Assembly (NCBI GenBank): GCA_021307315.1 | Contig: JAJSPD010000107.1 | Coordinates: forward strand, 1 to 64,000 | Direction of reading: 5' to 3' | Source of the DNA: Bisporella sp. PMI_857 | Lineage: Eukaryota > Ascomycota > Leotiomycetes > Helotiales > Helotiaceae | DNA length: 64,000 nt | Shown: positions 44,627-55,100 of the stretch, piece after piece | Layout: each line of letters starts with the position of its first letter | How positions within the stretch are numbered: the stretch's first letter is position 1 | Notes under the pieces: model-generated | The model's input: the letters and a program-made list of their open reading frames with translations, nothing else | What the model was told of the DNA's origin: nothing | Databases searched by the model: none | Program-made: the position numbers and the translations under genes

Positions 44627-44675
44627 AACCTGGCTATAAGCATACGGTCGGGGACAAGAGTTGTATGCTTATAGG
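44627..44675. repeat. Terminal remnant of a TIR transposon
   Basis: CAGTCAAACCTGG follows a TA and leads into the perfect inverted pair CTATAAGCATAC and GTATGCTTATAG. This layout, a TA plus subterminal palindrome, is like Fot/pogo ends. Confidence 0.45.
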
Positions 44676-44900
44676 TGTCACGGCCCTGGCCCTGTCTCGC
44701 TTAGAGCTTGGCCCCTGACACCACAGGGCTCGCTTACGCTGGCCCCTGGCCAGCCTCCTGTATATAAAGCACTGCTTTCCTTCCCTTCTTCTGTCTGTAG
44801 CTTGTTCTCTTAGTAATAACAATTGACAGTCGTTCATACCTTTGAGTCCCTCTACCTGAGATCTACGGATCGAGATCCCTGTTCGCCTCGAGTTGTTACA
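44676..44900 (+). mobile_element. LTR-like sequence, family D
   Basis: It starts TGTCACGGCCCTGGCCCTG and ends GAGTTGTTACA. It contains a TATA-box-like CTGTATATAAAGCAC and a downstream CT-rich stretch, as in LTR promoters. The flanking 5-mers (ATAGG and CTCAG) do not match, so the right end may be lost or misplaced. Confidence 0.6.
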
Positions 44901-44902
44901 CT

Positions 44903-46682
44903 CAGTGTGGTCAATAGTGCACGCCAGTGACACTGACCCAGTTTGACACTAGTCGCCACCACTACAGTGGGTATATCTTCAAACTCACTGCAGTGCGTTT
45001 CACCCCCATAAAACGCACTGCAGTACGTTTTATGATGTTGTAAACGCACTGCAGTGTTGAAAAAAACGTAAAACTGCAGTGGTGCCGGAAACTGCATATA
45101 TATGTGCTATATTTGAAGCTCAAACTCGCTCAATATCGTCGCCTAGTGCTTCTTCCACGCCTGGCCCTGCAAGCAACGTATTCTCTCCATCATCGTATCG
45201 TTGTTAGGAGCGTTATCCATCATAAAATAGCCCAATTTCTTCGCGATTCCCCACATTGTCACGACCTCCATTACAGCCTCTGCAAGATTCTCGCCGTTAT
45301 GGTCTCCAGAAAGCTCTCTCATCGCTGCAACCGTTTGTCGTAAAGAACCGTCTTTCGTGAGGTAATGGAAGATGATAACGAGTACGGGAAGGTCGTTCGT
45401 CGAGGTCCAGAGATCACAAGAGATATGCACTATTGTACGAGCCTGCTTGACTTGATCCATCACCCGTTGCTTGTGAGCGTAATATTGCCGTTCCACCCAT
45501 GTTCCAATTGTCACGTGAGATCTTGGAAGCCAGCACATGGCGTCAGGATTGAGGTATTCGATCAATTCGCGGAAATCTTCGTGTTCGACGAGTCGGAGAG
45601 ATTGAGAGCTACGGGCGATAAATCTATAGAGCTATTAGTAGAGCAACTAGAGGAGAAAGCAGGCACTTCACCTTGTATAGAGTAGCTCTAGATAATCAGG
45701 ATCAATTGAAGAACCACTTGTTGTGCCTAGATTCCTTCTCCTAAACCGATACTCTAAACTAAGCTCTCCTTGCCGTGCTAGGCCTGGCTCAATCGTTGTC
45801 TGGCTTTGAAGAGGTGTTTCACGAGTGATTGGAGTGCCTCGGGGTCGTTTTTCTTGAGGCCATGATACTCGAGGTGCTCGGTTGGAAGCTTAGTGCCTCC
45901 AGAAGAGGCATATCGTTGGCTACAATAAGCACAGCGCCATTCATCTTTCCCGCTGATTTCGTTCGTGTAACGTGTGTCTGGGTCTTGGTTAGGCATATGC
46001 TCCCAACACCAGCCAAATCTCTTCCTCTCCTTGTCTTTCTGAATCGTAGGACTTGTAGTAGCTCTCTGAATAGCAGGGTCGAGGTGAGCCGGTGGGATTG
46101 GATGCGCGTTCTGTATAGCTAACGCTGACACTAGCGGAGGAGCAAATGATAAATGAGGTTGTCGGGTGTTTCCCCGAAGCTGGGAAGTCGCTTTCCTCTT
46201 CCTAGAGACCATAGTGTTTAGTGGTTGGCTTGATAATAAATTGTTGTTGAAAAAAAGGCAAGCAATGTGGTTGAAAAATCGAAGGAATGCGACAGAGTAA
46301 CGCGACAAGTAAAGCGCGAATTACTCAACAACCACTTTACATAAAATTATAATTTCAACGATTCTAGAATGCTCTACATTATGCCTTTCATTTATGCTAA
46401 TTTATACACAAATATATAGAAGAATCATAAAGTTATAAAGCCTTGAAGTCTATTATTAGATAGTTAAAGTGTTAATGCACTTAAGCGAAGGACTAGCCAA
46501 GCGAACCCCTTACACTATCAGTGCCTCCTTTTTTCAGGAACACCACGTCAGTTTTGCCTACTTAAAACTCACTGTAGTGGGTTTCAGTACCTGGCCACTC
46601 ACGGCGTGCGTTTCTGCCGGCAGAAAACGCACTGCAGTGGTGCCTAGTTTCACTACTAACGCCCACACTATTGACCACACTG
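44903..46682 (-). mobile_element. Deleted hAT transposon
   Basis: The termini CAGTGTGGTCAATAGTG and CACTATTGACCACACTG are inverted repeats. Subterminal regions on both sides contain repeated CACTGCAGTG palindromes within AACGCACTGCAGTG, candidate transposase-binding sites. The flanking 8-mers do not match. Length and gene content show a large internal deletion. Confidence 0.8.
45143..46212 (-). pseudogene. hAT transposase, N-terminal part
   Basis: The start is at 46212 (MVSRKRKATSQLRGNTRQ). A BED-type zinc finger is visible (WCWEHMPN ... DEWRCAYCSQRYAS ... LPTEHLEYHGL), and the frame ends at 45778. After a gap, 45143-45565 encodes the first part of the hAT catalytic domain (ISCDLWTSTNDLPVLVIIFH with the first catalytic Asp, then YFMMDNAPNNDTMMERI with the second). 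The third catalytic residue, insertion domain and dimerisation region are missing. It cannot be functional but could have been mobilised in trans. Confidence 0.75.
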
Positions 46683-46733
46683 TTGGCAGAGTATCCCTAC
46701 AGTCAGAAAACTTGAGCCTCAATCCCATCCTCA

Positions 46734-48537
46734 TCACGCTTGCGTAAAAGAAGAGACAAGGACAGAGCCACCGAGCGCCTTGGTCGCGAAGTTGAAAATT
46801 GCCCATCGGTAGCCCATGAAGAAATGCCAATCCGTAGTCAACGTGTAGCTGCCACCAAGGGCTTTGAACGTGGTTCCATCAACACTATACGAGAATGTCA
46901 CACCCTTTGCACTACTGGACGCAGCCTGCATCGTGCCCCTCAGCCAGATCTGCCCTTTCGCAACCACCGCACTTGCAGCTGTAGTCCCATTTGACGTTGT
47001 CGACCAGCTGTTATCCGGGTCCTGGAGTAGTCCTTGAACATGGGAGATTGTATATGTGCTTCCGGCCCGCGAGATGCCAATTAAAGCGGACTGGTCGCGC
47101 AAGGCAGCCAGGCCACACTTGTCGCCGTCGGCCATATTGTTGATGTTGATGACAATCGTGGCGACGGATAGAGGCCCGTGGACGCGGTGAGTGAGAGTGT
47201 TGCGCACTTTGTACAGATCGCTGGTGATAGTTGTGGTGGAGAGTGTGAGGCCATTGTTGACCTTGTATTTGCTTGTGTCTGGATTGTGGTTCCATTCCCA
47301 AGGGATAGAAAGGTTGGTACCTGGGAAGGTGTCGGTTCCAATCCATGAGGGTGTCGGGCGGGAGGGTAATGGGGCAGGGTACGAGACACCCCGGGCACCA
47401 TTGACGGAGGTCAATAGTGGATAGCCGTCAGAGCCCCAGGTGATGGGTGCGAGGACGGGCATGCGACCGGCAGGGTATGCCCAGGTGAAGGACATGTAGT
47501 ACCACGCACCGGCGGCAGTTTCTACCAGACTTCCTTGGTGGGGAGTTCCCCCCCAGCGACGGGGCCAGCGATGTCTCGGTACAGCTCCTTTACTGTCCAC
47601 GGTCCCCATGGGCTTGTGGACTTCCAGATAAGCGTCGCTTGCTGGCTTGGGGCAGACTCGAGAACGTAGTATATACCATCTCTCTTGTACATGCGATTGC
47701 CTTCGATGAAATCGTAGCCAGACGGCGTAGAAATTATTTGCTGTGTCTTCGAAAGGCCCAGACCGTTACTCGACAGCTGAGCCATAGAGACGGTACTGCT
47801 GCCATATACAACATACATCTTGTCATCGTCATCGATGAAAAGACCGCAGTCATAAAAACACGTGCCAGATATGACCGATGCTTGGGTCCAGGGACCGTTC
47901 GCTGCAGGAGCGGTATAGACATAGGAATTGGCAAAGTCGATGCAACCAATCCAGTACCACAACCCAGTGCTTTTTCGATATCTCAAAGTCGAAGCCCAGG
48001 TACCCCCGATATAAGCCGTGCTTCCAACCATGTTATACTTGTCTCCGAAGGCTAAGGTGGGAACGGAGTGCCCGATGAATTCCCAGTTAACAAGGTCATA
48101 TGATCGAAGGATTGGAGCCCCCGGTGAATAGTGCATGTTGGATGCTGAGAAGTAATAGGCGCCATCTGGACCAAGAAATACATCGTTGTCGGCAAAGTCT
48201 TCATAAACGACAGGATTAGTGAAACTTCCGGACGGCTGCTGAGTTGCCTTTGTACTTGTCGATGTCGCTAGAGTTGAGGCTACAGATTTTGTGGTTAAGC
48301 TGGCCGAACTTGCTCCACCCCCGGTGCACGGAAGACATTGAGAATACCAAGCATTCGAGAAAGTGCAGCAGGATCCAGAAACACATGTAGTTGCTCCTGT
48401 CCATCCAGTTCCACCGTCTAAAAGTGGCATTAGCTTTGTTATCTAGAAGGGGAGGTATACTTACATTGGCCATAGGTTGCTACTTGGGCAGAAACAGCTG
48501 GAAGTGCCGCGATGAGGATGGAGGCGATACGTGTCAT
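46734..48537 (-). pseudogene. GH43 arabinanase/xylosidase-like enzyme with CBM1, one frameshift
   Basis: This is a secreted plant cell wall hydrolase of glycoside hydrolase family 43. The start is at 48537 with a signal peptide (MTRIASILIAALPAVSA). Exon 1 is 48465-48537 and a 47-nt intron, 48418-48464 (GTAAGT...CTTTTAG), follows. A fungal CBM1 comes next ([20 protein letters not shown]), then a Ser/Thr linker and the five-bladed GH43 domain: [17 protein letters not shown] (catalytic base), [17 protein letters not shown] and [19 protein letters not shown] (catalytic acid). Near 47549 a run of seven G (coding strand) is one base short and shifts the frame; the other frame continues [20 protein letters not shown] to a C-terminal beta-sandwich domain and stops at 46734. 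A sequencing error in the G run is a real alternative; everything else looks intact. Confidence 0.8.
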
Positions 48538-48957
48538 GGCGGAAATACCCTGACAGGGAGCTTGAAAATGTCCTGATGCTGCTGAAGACCGTGACCTGTT
48601 TTGCGAGCCTGTTTTTTATAAGGTTCGTTCAGGGACCTAATCCATCAGGTAGTCTAACGGCCACCGCCCCATAAACCCCGCCAGGTTTGCCAAAAGATGT
48701 TCCTTCCAGTAATGCCGCCAGAAGAGTCAAGAAAGTAACTAAACATATAAATAGACTTGTACAGAGCAGAAATACAGCGGTTAAATGTGGAAATAGCACT
48801 AGCAATACTATATTTGATCGTGAATACTTAGCCTAAATAAGTAATACATCAACCCTGTGCCCTGATCTTTAATTTGCGATCTAGTTAGTATTGTCATGCG
48901 CTCCAATTAAAGCGGGGGGCGGATACGGGTACGCCCGGGGGTCCCAATACACTTAAC
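48538..48957. other. GH43 upstream region
   Basis: About 420 bases without a gene. It is likely the promoter of the GH43 gene, running into the pogo-like terminus. Confidence 0.45.
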
Positions 48958-49694
48958 GTATTCCACAAGCGAGCGGTCCACCCAAGCGAGCGGTCCACCC
49001 CAACCAAAAAGCGCGACCTATAATCTTTAATGTACAATGCAACAACCATCTTCTCTTCAATTACCTCATAAAGAGGGTAAAATATCTCTTGCTATAAATG
49101 CTATCAATCAAGGCCAATTTCAAAGCGAACGAAGCGCAATAAAGACGTACGACGCGGTGCGAACGACGCTCCGACGACGACGCGCCGGAATCCGTCCGCG
49201 ACGCGATTGCACGCCCAATTCGAGAAAGCTTACAGAGCTAGAAGAATCTGTTATTATTTGTTGGTATCACAGGGGGTTGTAGTATACTACGGGTTCTGGG
49301 TTTTGGTGATTCGTCTTAGTTGTTGTCTAAGGAGGAGGCTGGGGGAGCTTAAGGCCCCTCACCACGCTAGTGCCGCGGTGCCACGTGATGCAACGTGCCC
49401 CACTCCCAACATTATTCAACATATCCTAGACCTGGATTCACGAGGGTTTTCACCCCGATTAAGTGCCGTGGAAAATATGGCCAATAACCTTCTCCGGGCT
49501 CGCAGTGGAGGCAAGGTTGGCAAGAATTGGCCAGGGAACTTTGTCAAGCGCTCTCCAGAGCTTAAAACACGATTCAATCGCAAGTACGACTACCAGAGAG
49601 CCAAGAACGAAGATCCAAAGGTTATCCGGAAGTGGTTTAGACTCGTACAGAATACTATCGCTAAGTACGGTATCCACGAAGACGACATCTTTAA
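48958..49694 (+). pseudogene. pogo-like element, 5' end and N-terminal transposase part
   Basis: After a TA at 48959-48960, the terminus holds a doubled motif, AAGCGAGCGGTCCACCC, repeated in tandem. The transposase starts at ATG 49037 with a psq-type HTH (EGKISLAINAINQGQFQSER, then RRRRAGIRPRRD). It continues through LTELEESVII into the CENP-B/Tc5-type segment QHILDLDSRGFSPRLSAVEN, KNWPGNFVKRSPELKTRF and ends at HEDDIFN, just before the first catalytic Asp. A solo LTR (49259-49411) splits the frame between VII and QHI. An LTR-like sequence at 49695 cuts it off. No catalytic domain remains. Confidence 0.75.
49259..49411 (+). mobile_element. Solo LTR, family E, inside the pogo-like gene
   Basis: It begins TGTTGGTATCACAGG, ends CACTCCCAACA, and is flanked by the 5-bp duplication TTATT (49254-49258 and 49412-49416). 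Removing it and one duplication rejoins the transposase frame. Confidence 0.9.
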
Positions 49695-49810
49695 TGTTAG
49701 TACAATTAACTAGAGAGGTCATGTGGTCACGCACTTGAACGAAGGTGTCGTTCACGTGACCCGGAACGGGGTTATATAACTCGTAGTTTCATCGTAGTTA
49801 GAACTTAACA
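49695..49810 (+). mobile_element. LTR-like sequence, family F
   Basis: It begins TGTTAGTACAATTAAC, ends TTAGAACTTAACA, and contains the TATA-like GGTTATATAACTCG. The flanking 5-mers (TTTAA and CTCAA) differ, so it is either a truncated element or a coincidental TG...CA pair. It ends the upstream pogo homology exactly. Confidence 0.5.
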
Positions 49811-50921
49811 CTCAAACCTCAGAGAGGAAGATACCTGAGGTAAAACAAAGTCACCAGCTGGAGCTGATTAAGGTCGCTGTCGATACTTCCTCCTTGCCGC
49901 TGAAGGCGTCGCGAGGGGGTGGCTGACGTGGCCTTTTCAGAACAGAGGATTCTGCCAGCGAAATGGGTACGAAAACCATCCGACTGTTCGGTCCCTTGCC
50001 TTGCAAGCAAGCTCGTCATTAATTCTACGCTGTTAATGGCCTGAGCAGCAATGACTGTACCGGGCAGACAGGACACCTCTGGGGCGTAGGCAGAGTTTTC
50101 GCCTTTTTATCGGAGCCCCGCGGAAGCGCGGCAAACGCTCTAGGAAGACTCAACGTGTGGAAAAGGTCAAAGCATTCGATAAAGAAAGGGAATCTGAGGT
50201 GGTGTACGCGCTGCGCGGGTAGAAGAGACTGGGAGAAAGTTGGGGATCTTGTTGGGAAGTGCTGCGTACTCAGAGGGTAATGGTTGGACGCGATTTCGAT
50301 CACGAAAGAAGACCGCTGTAGCGACAGGCCCAAGGACGAATCTACGGGATCACACGAAAACAATACCAGCCCCTTTTTTGACCACGCGATTCTACAACAG
50401 ACAAGGCAGAAGGGCCGGCAGCTGAAGAGGAACTGGGGCATGACGAGCCATCGGAGATACTAGGTTTGGAACACACACGGAGGAAAACAAAGCACACGTT
50501 TTGGTTAGTGGGAGCGGACACGTTGCTATAGAGCCGCAGGCTTGGGTTTTATAGTAGCAACTCCTGCGAGGCACGGTCGGCCTTGCTGTGAGCAGAGATG
50601 TGGCAAGGTAGCGCGAAGTAGTTAATAGCTATGGGGCGCAGCGTATAATGGCAGCGACAGAGACACTGTCTATATGGCTCGAGAGGACGGAAGCGCGTGT
50701 CGGTCTACAATAGCATGTTCAGAGTCCAGTAGGGTGGCAGGCATGGGGTAGGCTTAAGGAGCAAACTGCGGGAGAGATATAGGGTGATGGATTGGGCCCC
50801 GGAACCCTCGAAGCAGATCAAAAGAAGGAGAGCTAAGGCGACGACCCTTCGATTAGCAGGAAAGATATTAAGAGGGCTCTTGCGTAGATTAGAGCACGTC
50901 GAACCTCTTCTTGTACAATAG
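49811..50921. other. Unassigned stretch before LINE 1
   Basis: Several overlapping frames exist but none resembles a known protein. The last few hundred bases may be the LINE 5' region. Frames in phase with ORF1 are readable down to about 50838 but are broken by a TAG at 50919. Confidence 0.35.
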
Positions 50922-52178
50922 CTTAGGTTAGAAATACAAGTCTCTCGCCGTCCTCGGAAGCCCCCGAAACCTACTTCTAAGCAAGAGCTCTCAGACAACC
51001 GACTTTTCGTCCGCCTACACTCTTCACACCCGTACCGACAACTTTCAAGCCACGCTGTGCATGACATTCTAAAGAAAGCTGGCTTCCAAAAAGAAATCCG
51101 CGAAGTACAAAGCATTAACTCCGGCCTTGCTCTTTGCCCAACTTCCCCTGCTACACGAAGTACTCTAGTCACGCGGATCCAAGAAATCCAAACACTATTT
51201 CTCGCAGACGGAAACTGCACCGTCGAAGAAGCACCAAACCTCAATAGCTACAAGCTCACTTCGGTCCCCAGAGCCTACACCGGCCTAAACGGAACTTCTG
51301 TAGCGAACATACCCGTCACAGCCGAAGCTTTGTCACAAGCACTTACATCTTCATTCGGGTTCTCCCCAGCATACGTCGGACAAACTAAAGAAAGCCAAAC
51401 GGCGGACTACGACTACCCAACTTCTTGGATAGTCAGAGTAAACTCGTCTATCTCTTTCCCTAAATCTTTAATATTGTTCGGCTGCAGGGCAACTGCCAGG
51501 CTTCTCCCTAAAAAAGTTAGTGTCGTACAATGCAGCCGATGCTTCCTCTGGCACAACAAACGTTCCTGCGCACGCCCTCTTCGCTGCCGCCTTTGTGGCT
51601 CGATCGAGCATCTTGAGGATTCACACAAAGCTTGCTCGTCACACGCACACCAGTGCCCCCCTCGGTGCATACACTGCCACGGCCCTCATCCAGCGGATGC
51701 TCCCGAGTGCCCTCTTCGACCTAAGCCGGGCACTCCTTTCCCCCCAAAAACAGAAGTAGCCCGGCTCCGACAAGCCGGCTCAGCAGCCAGGCTACAACTA
51801 AAAGCCGCTCACTGCAAAACCAACCCCCCGGTGCAAATCCCTTGCAGCCAGCCCCCTATTTACACCGAAGCCGCTGCACGTCAGATAAGCTCCGCTACTT
51901 CCAGCACGACTACCTCAACAATACCAGCGCCTAGCGCTCTTCAGGCTCTACGCACTTTCCAGGCTACAAGCTCTCCCGTCCCTAGCCAAACTACCAGCTC
52001 TCTCGCCCCCAGTCAAGCTACCACTTCTGTACGAACCCGCCGCAAGCACACAACTTCGGCTCCTTATGCTACAAGAAAAAGAAGCTTTGGAACTACTGCT
52101 ATGGACCTTGACGCTGCAGAGCCGGAAACTGCGAGCCCAAGCAGCCAATTAGCCGCAGAAGCTTCCAATGCCAAGTAA
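50922..52178 (+). CDS. LINE 1 ORF1 (gag-like RNA-binding protein)
   Basis: This encodes the nucleic-acid-binding protein of a Tad-like non-LTR retrotransposon. The frame is open from 50922, just after a TAG; the first in-frame start-like codon is GTG 51057. The upstream residues (ELSDNRLFVRLHSSHPYRQL) look genuinely coding, so the true start is unclear or has been lost. The domain IREVQSINSGLALCPTSPAT is an ORF1p-type RNA-binding region. It is followed by three zinc knuckles (CSRCFLWHNKRSC, CRLCGSIEHLEDSHKAC, CIHCHGPHPADAPEC) and a long Ser/Thr/Pro-rich tail. ORF2 begins inside its last codons, with an 11-nt overlap. This arrangement is typical of LINEs with coupled translation. Confidence 0.8.
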   Translation, partial: LRLEIQVSRRPRKPPKPTSKQELSDNRLFVRLHSSHPYRQLSSHAVHDILKKAGFQKEIREVQSINSGLALCPTSPATRSTLVTRIQEIQTLFLADGNCTVEEAPNLNSYKLTSVPRAYTGLNGTSVANIPVTAEALSQALTSSFGFSPAYVGQTKESQTADYDYPTSWIVRVNSSISFPKSLILFGCRATARLLPKKVSVVQCSRCFLWHNKRSCARPLRCRLCGSIEHLEDSHKACSSHAHQCPPRCIHCHGPHPADAPECPLRPKPGTPFPPKTEVARLRQAGSAARLQLKAAHCKTNPPVQIPCSQPPIYTEAAARQISSATSSTTTSTIPAPSALQALRTFQATSSPVPSQTTSSLAPSQATTSVRTRRKHTTSAPYATRKRSFGTTAMDLDAAEPETASPSSQLAAEASNAK

Positions 52179-55100
52179 ACGCCGCCGCTCTCGGCCCCCA
52201 CTCACAATAATGCAAGTCAACGTGAACAAGTGCTCTACAAATCACGAAATTGCATTGAATCTAGCATTTCTAAACCAAATCGATATCCTTTTAATACAAG
52301 AACCGTACATTTACACACAAGACTTAGCTCGGCGAATCACAAAGCGCCATCCTTCTTACGAAGCATTTTCTCCGGTAGACAACTGGACTATTTCTCCACG
52401 AGTACTCACATATCAGCGGAAAGGCGTAGGGTTAAAAGCTGTACAGCTTCGACCACTGCAGCCTAACGACCCCGGAACTCCCGACCTTTTGTTTCTTACA
52501 CTGTCTACTCCTTATAACCAGTCTTTTCTTATTGTAAACATTTACAACGCTCCTATAAACGCTATTAGAACAGGACAAGCTGCCCGGCCTCTTACTTCGC
52601 TCCCAAACACCTTTTTTCCACGTTTAACACTTATCGCTGGAGATTTTAATCTCCACCATCACCGCTGGCAGCCATCGCTCGACAGCAATCCAAATGCAGC
52701 AGCGTCAGACTTTGTTACTTGGATAGACTTACTCGACTTTACACTATCTTCTAGCACAAACGAAGCTACTCATAACCGAGGAAACGTTCTAGACCTAGCT
52801 TTCGCGACTTCCGAGCTGGAAGCTCTCGGGATAGCCACAGAAATGTCAGAAGACTTAGAAACTAGCTCAGACCACCGCACACTGCTTTCGACAGTATACT
52901 GGGACCCCCGGCACCGCGAACCAACTACTCCACTTCGACTAGCTACACTTAACAAAGAAAGCTTTCTTAAAACTCTGGAAGCGCACATAAAGCCAGTTCA
53001 GCAACTAAGAACCCCTCAAAACCCGTCAGAGCTCGACATATACGCTAGTAAGCTCACCAGCCAAATCCAAAAAGCCTATGCAAAGTCAGCCAAACGCTCT
53101 TATGCATGCTCTATCGGAAACCCGTGGTGGACTACAGAATGCTCTGAAGCCGCTAAAAACTTCCGGCAAGCACGCCGTATATCAGACGATTGTTCCGAAG
53201 CAAAAAAAGCACTACGGAACACTGTACGGCGAGCTAAAGACCTTTACTACCGCGAAATGCTTAATACTGCAACAAGCAAAAACGTGTTCAAAATGGCAAA
53301 ATGGCATACGTCCACAGGCTCGTTCAGGACCCCTCCGTTGAAGGACCCTACAAGACCAGGCGCACCTTTAGCTGTTTTACCACAGGAAAAAAGAAATGTC
53401 TTAACTCGCAATCTACTAAGGAACGCCGCCGAAGCCGGAGATATCCCTTTCTCTGCACCGGCAATTCCTCGCACTTCTCTAGCTTTTCCCGACATCACAG
53501 ACCACGAAATCGAGACTTCAATTTTACAAGCCGGCAATACAGCACCTGGCAAAGACGAGATCCCGACGCCAGTTTTACGGCTAGCCTGGCCCTTAATCCG
53601 CTCACTAGTTGTTACACTATACCGCCAATGCCTCCAGCTTGGACACCACCCTAAATGTTTCCGTACAGCAGTTCTTGCAATTCTCAGCAAGCCAAAAAAG
53701 CCGGACCGTTCTTCTCCTGGCTCGTACAGGCCAATTGCACTGTTGTCGGTTCTAGGAAAAGGCCTTGAACGACTAATTGCTAAAAGAATAGCATGGATCG
53801 CTGTAACTTCAAAAGTTTTAACTAAACAGCAGTTCGGCGCTCTCCCGCTTCGCTCAGCTACGGACTTAACTACCTGCCTTACTTACGACGTCGAAATAGC
53901 GCTTCTTCAAGGCAAAGTCGCTTCAATGCTGACGTACGACATAAAAGGAGCTTTTGACGCAGTACTCCCTGGTCGGCTGGCTCGCAGGCTTCGAGAGCAA
54001 GGCTGGCCAGACTTGCTTGTTCGGTGGATTATTTCTTTTGCAACCGGCCGGCGAGTTCATATTCGCTTAGACGGAGAAGTAGGCCCTGAAACTCAAATCG
54101 ACTGCGGGCTCCCTCAAGGTTCCCCAGTATCTCCAATCCTATTTATGCTATATATCGCTCCGTTGTTTTCTCTCGACAACCCTCGCAAAAACTTTGGTTA
54201 CGCGGACGATGGCGCAAAACTCGAGATTTCGTCTTCACTGACCGAAAATGCCGAAAAACTATCGGCTCGACTCGAGCAAGCTCTCGAATGGGGAAAAGAA
54301 GAAGGAATTACGTTCGACCCAGACAAAACAGAGCTTATTCACTTTTCCCGAAAACGTGACCAATCAATCTCCCCTCCGGTAGTCACAAGCACAATAACAG
54401 TCACTCCAAACTCTCAGATTCGATGGCTAGGAGTTATTTTTGACCGCAAACTCCAATTCAGAGCTCACGCATTTAACCAAGCTTCAAAAGCTCTTGGTAT
54501 TAGCCAGGCCCTCGCTCGACTTGGAAACACTGCCCGAGGAGTTTCCCCAGCACTGCTCCGACGTGCAGTAACAGCGTGCGTGCTACCTGTGGCTTTTTAT
54601 GGGGCTCAAACTTGGTGGCCAGGAGCTACAAAACACTTCGAATCCAGGCTTATTAGCAACAGCCAACAAGGGATCCTAAAAGCTTTTCAAAAAGCACTAA
54701 TCTCAAGTGCCAGAGCAATACTGCCAGTCTACCGAACTACCCCTCTCCCGATTCTACACAGAGAAGCCGGAATCCCTCTTCCAGAACACTTGCTAGACTC
54801 TTTAGCACTCAAGGATTCAGCTCGTATCTGCCGCCTCGACCCCCGACATCCTCTTAAAGCACGTGCAAAAGCATGCCGAACAGCTCGACGCGTCACACGG
54901 CTTACGCCGCGACATGCTCGGCGCTGGCTAGCTCTCCCGCCAACAGAACAGCTGAACTCGATACAGCTTCCTCCTTGGCATACTCCAGAAAGCAGAATAG
55001 CTGCTAAGCTCCGAATCGGGGCATGTACTCGTGAAAAACCGCTACTTACTCGACAAGAGGCCGCGGTTCTTTTCCAAACTTTCCTAGACTCAATTCCACA

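Noticed and set aside
50705..51244. Minus-strand 179-codon frame
   Set aside because: It runs opposite the ORF1 coding sequence and has no protein-like motif.
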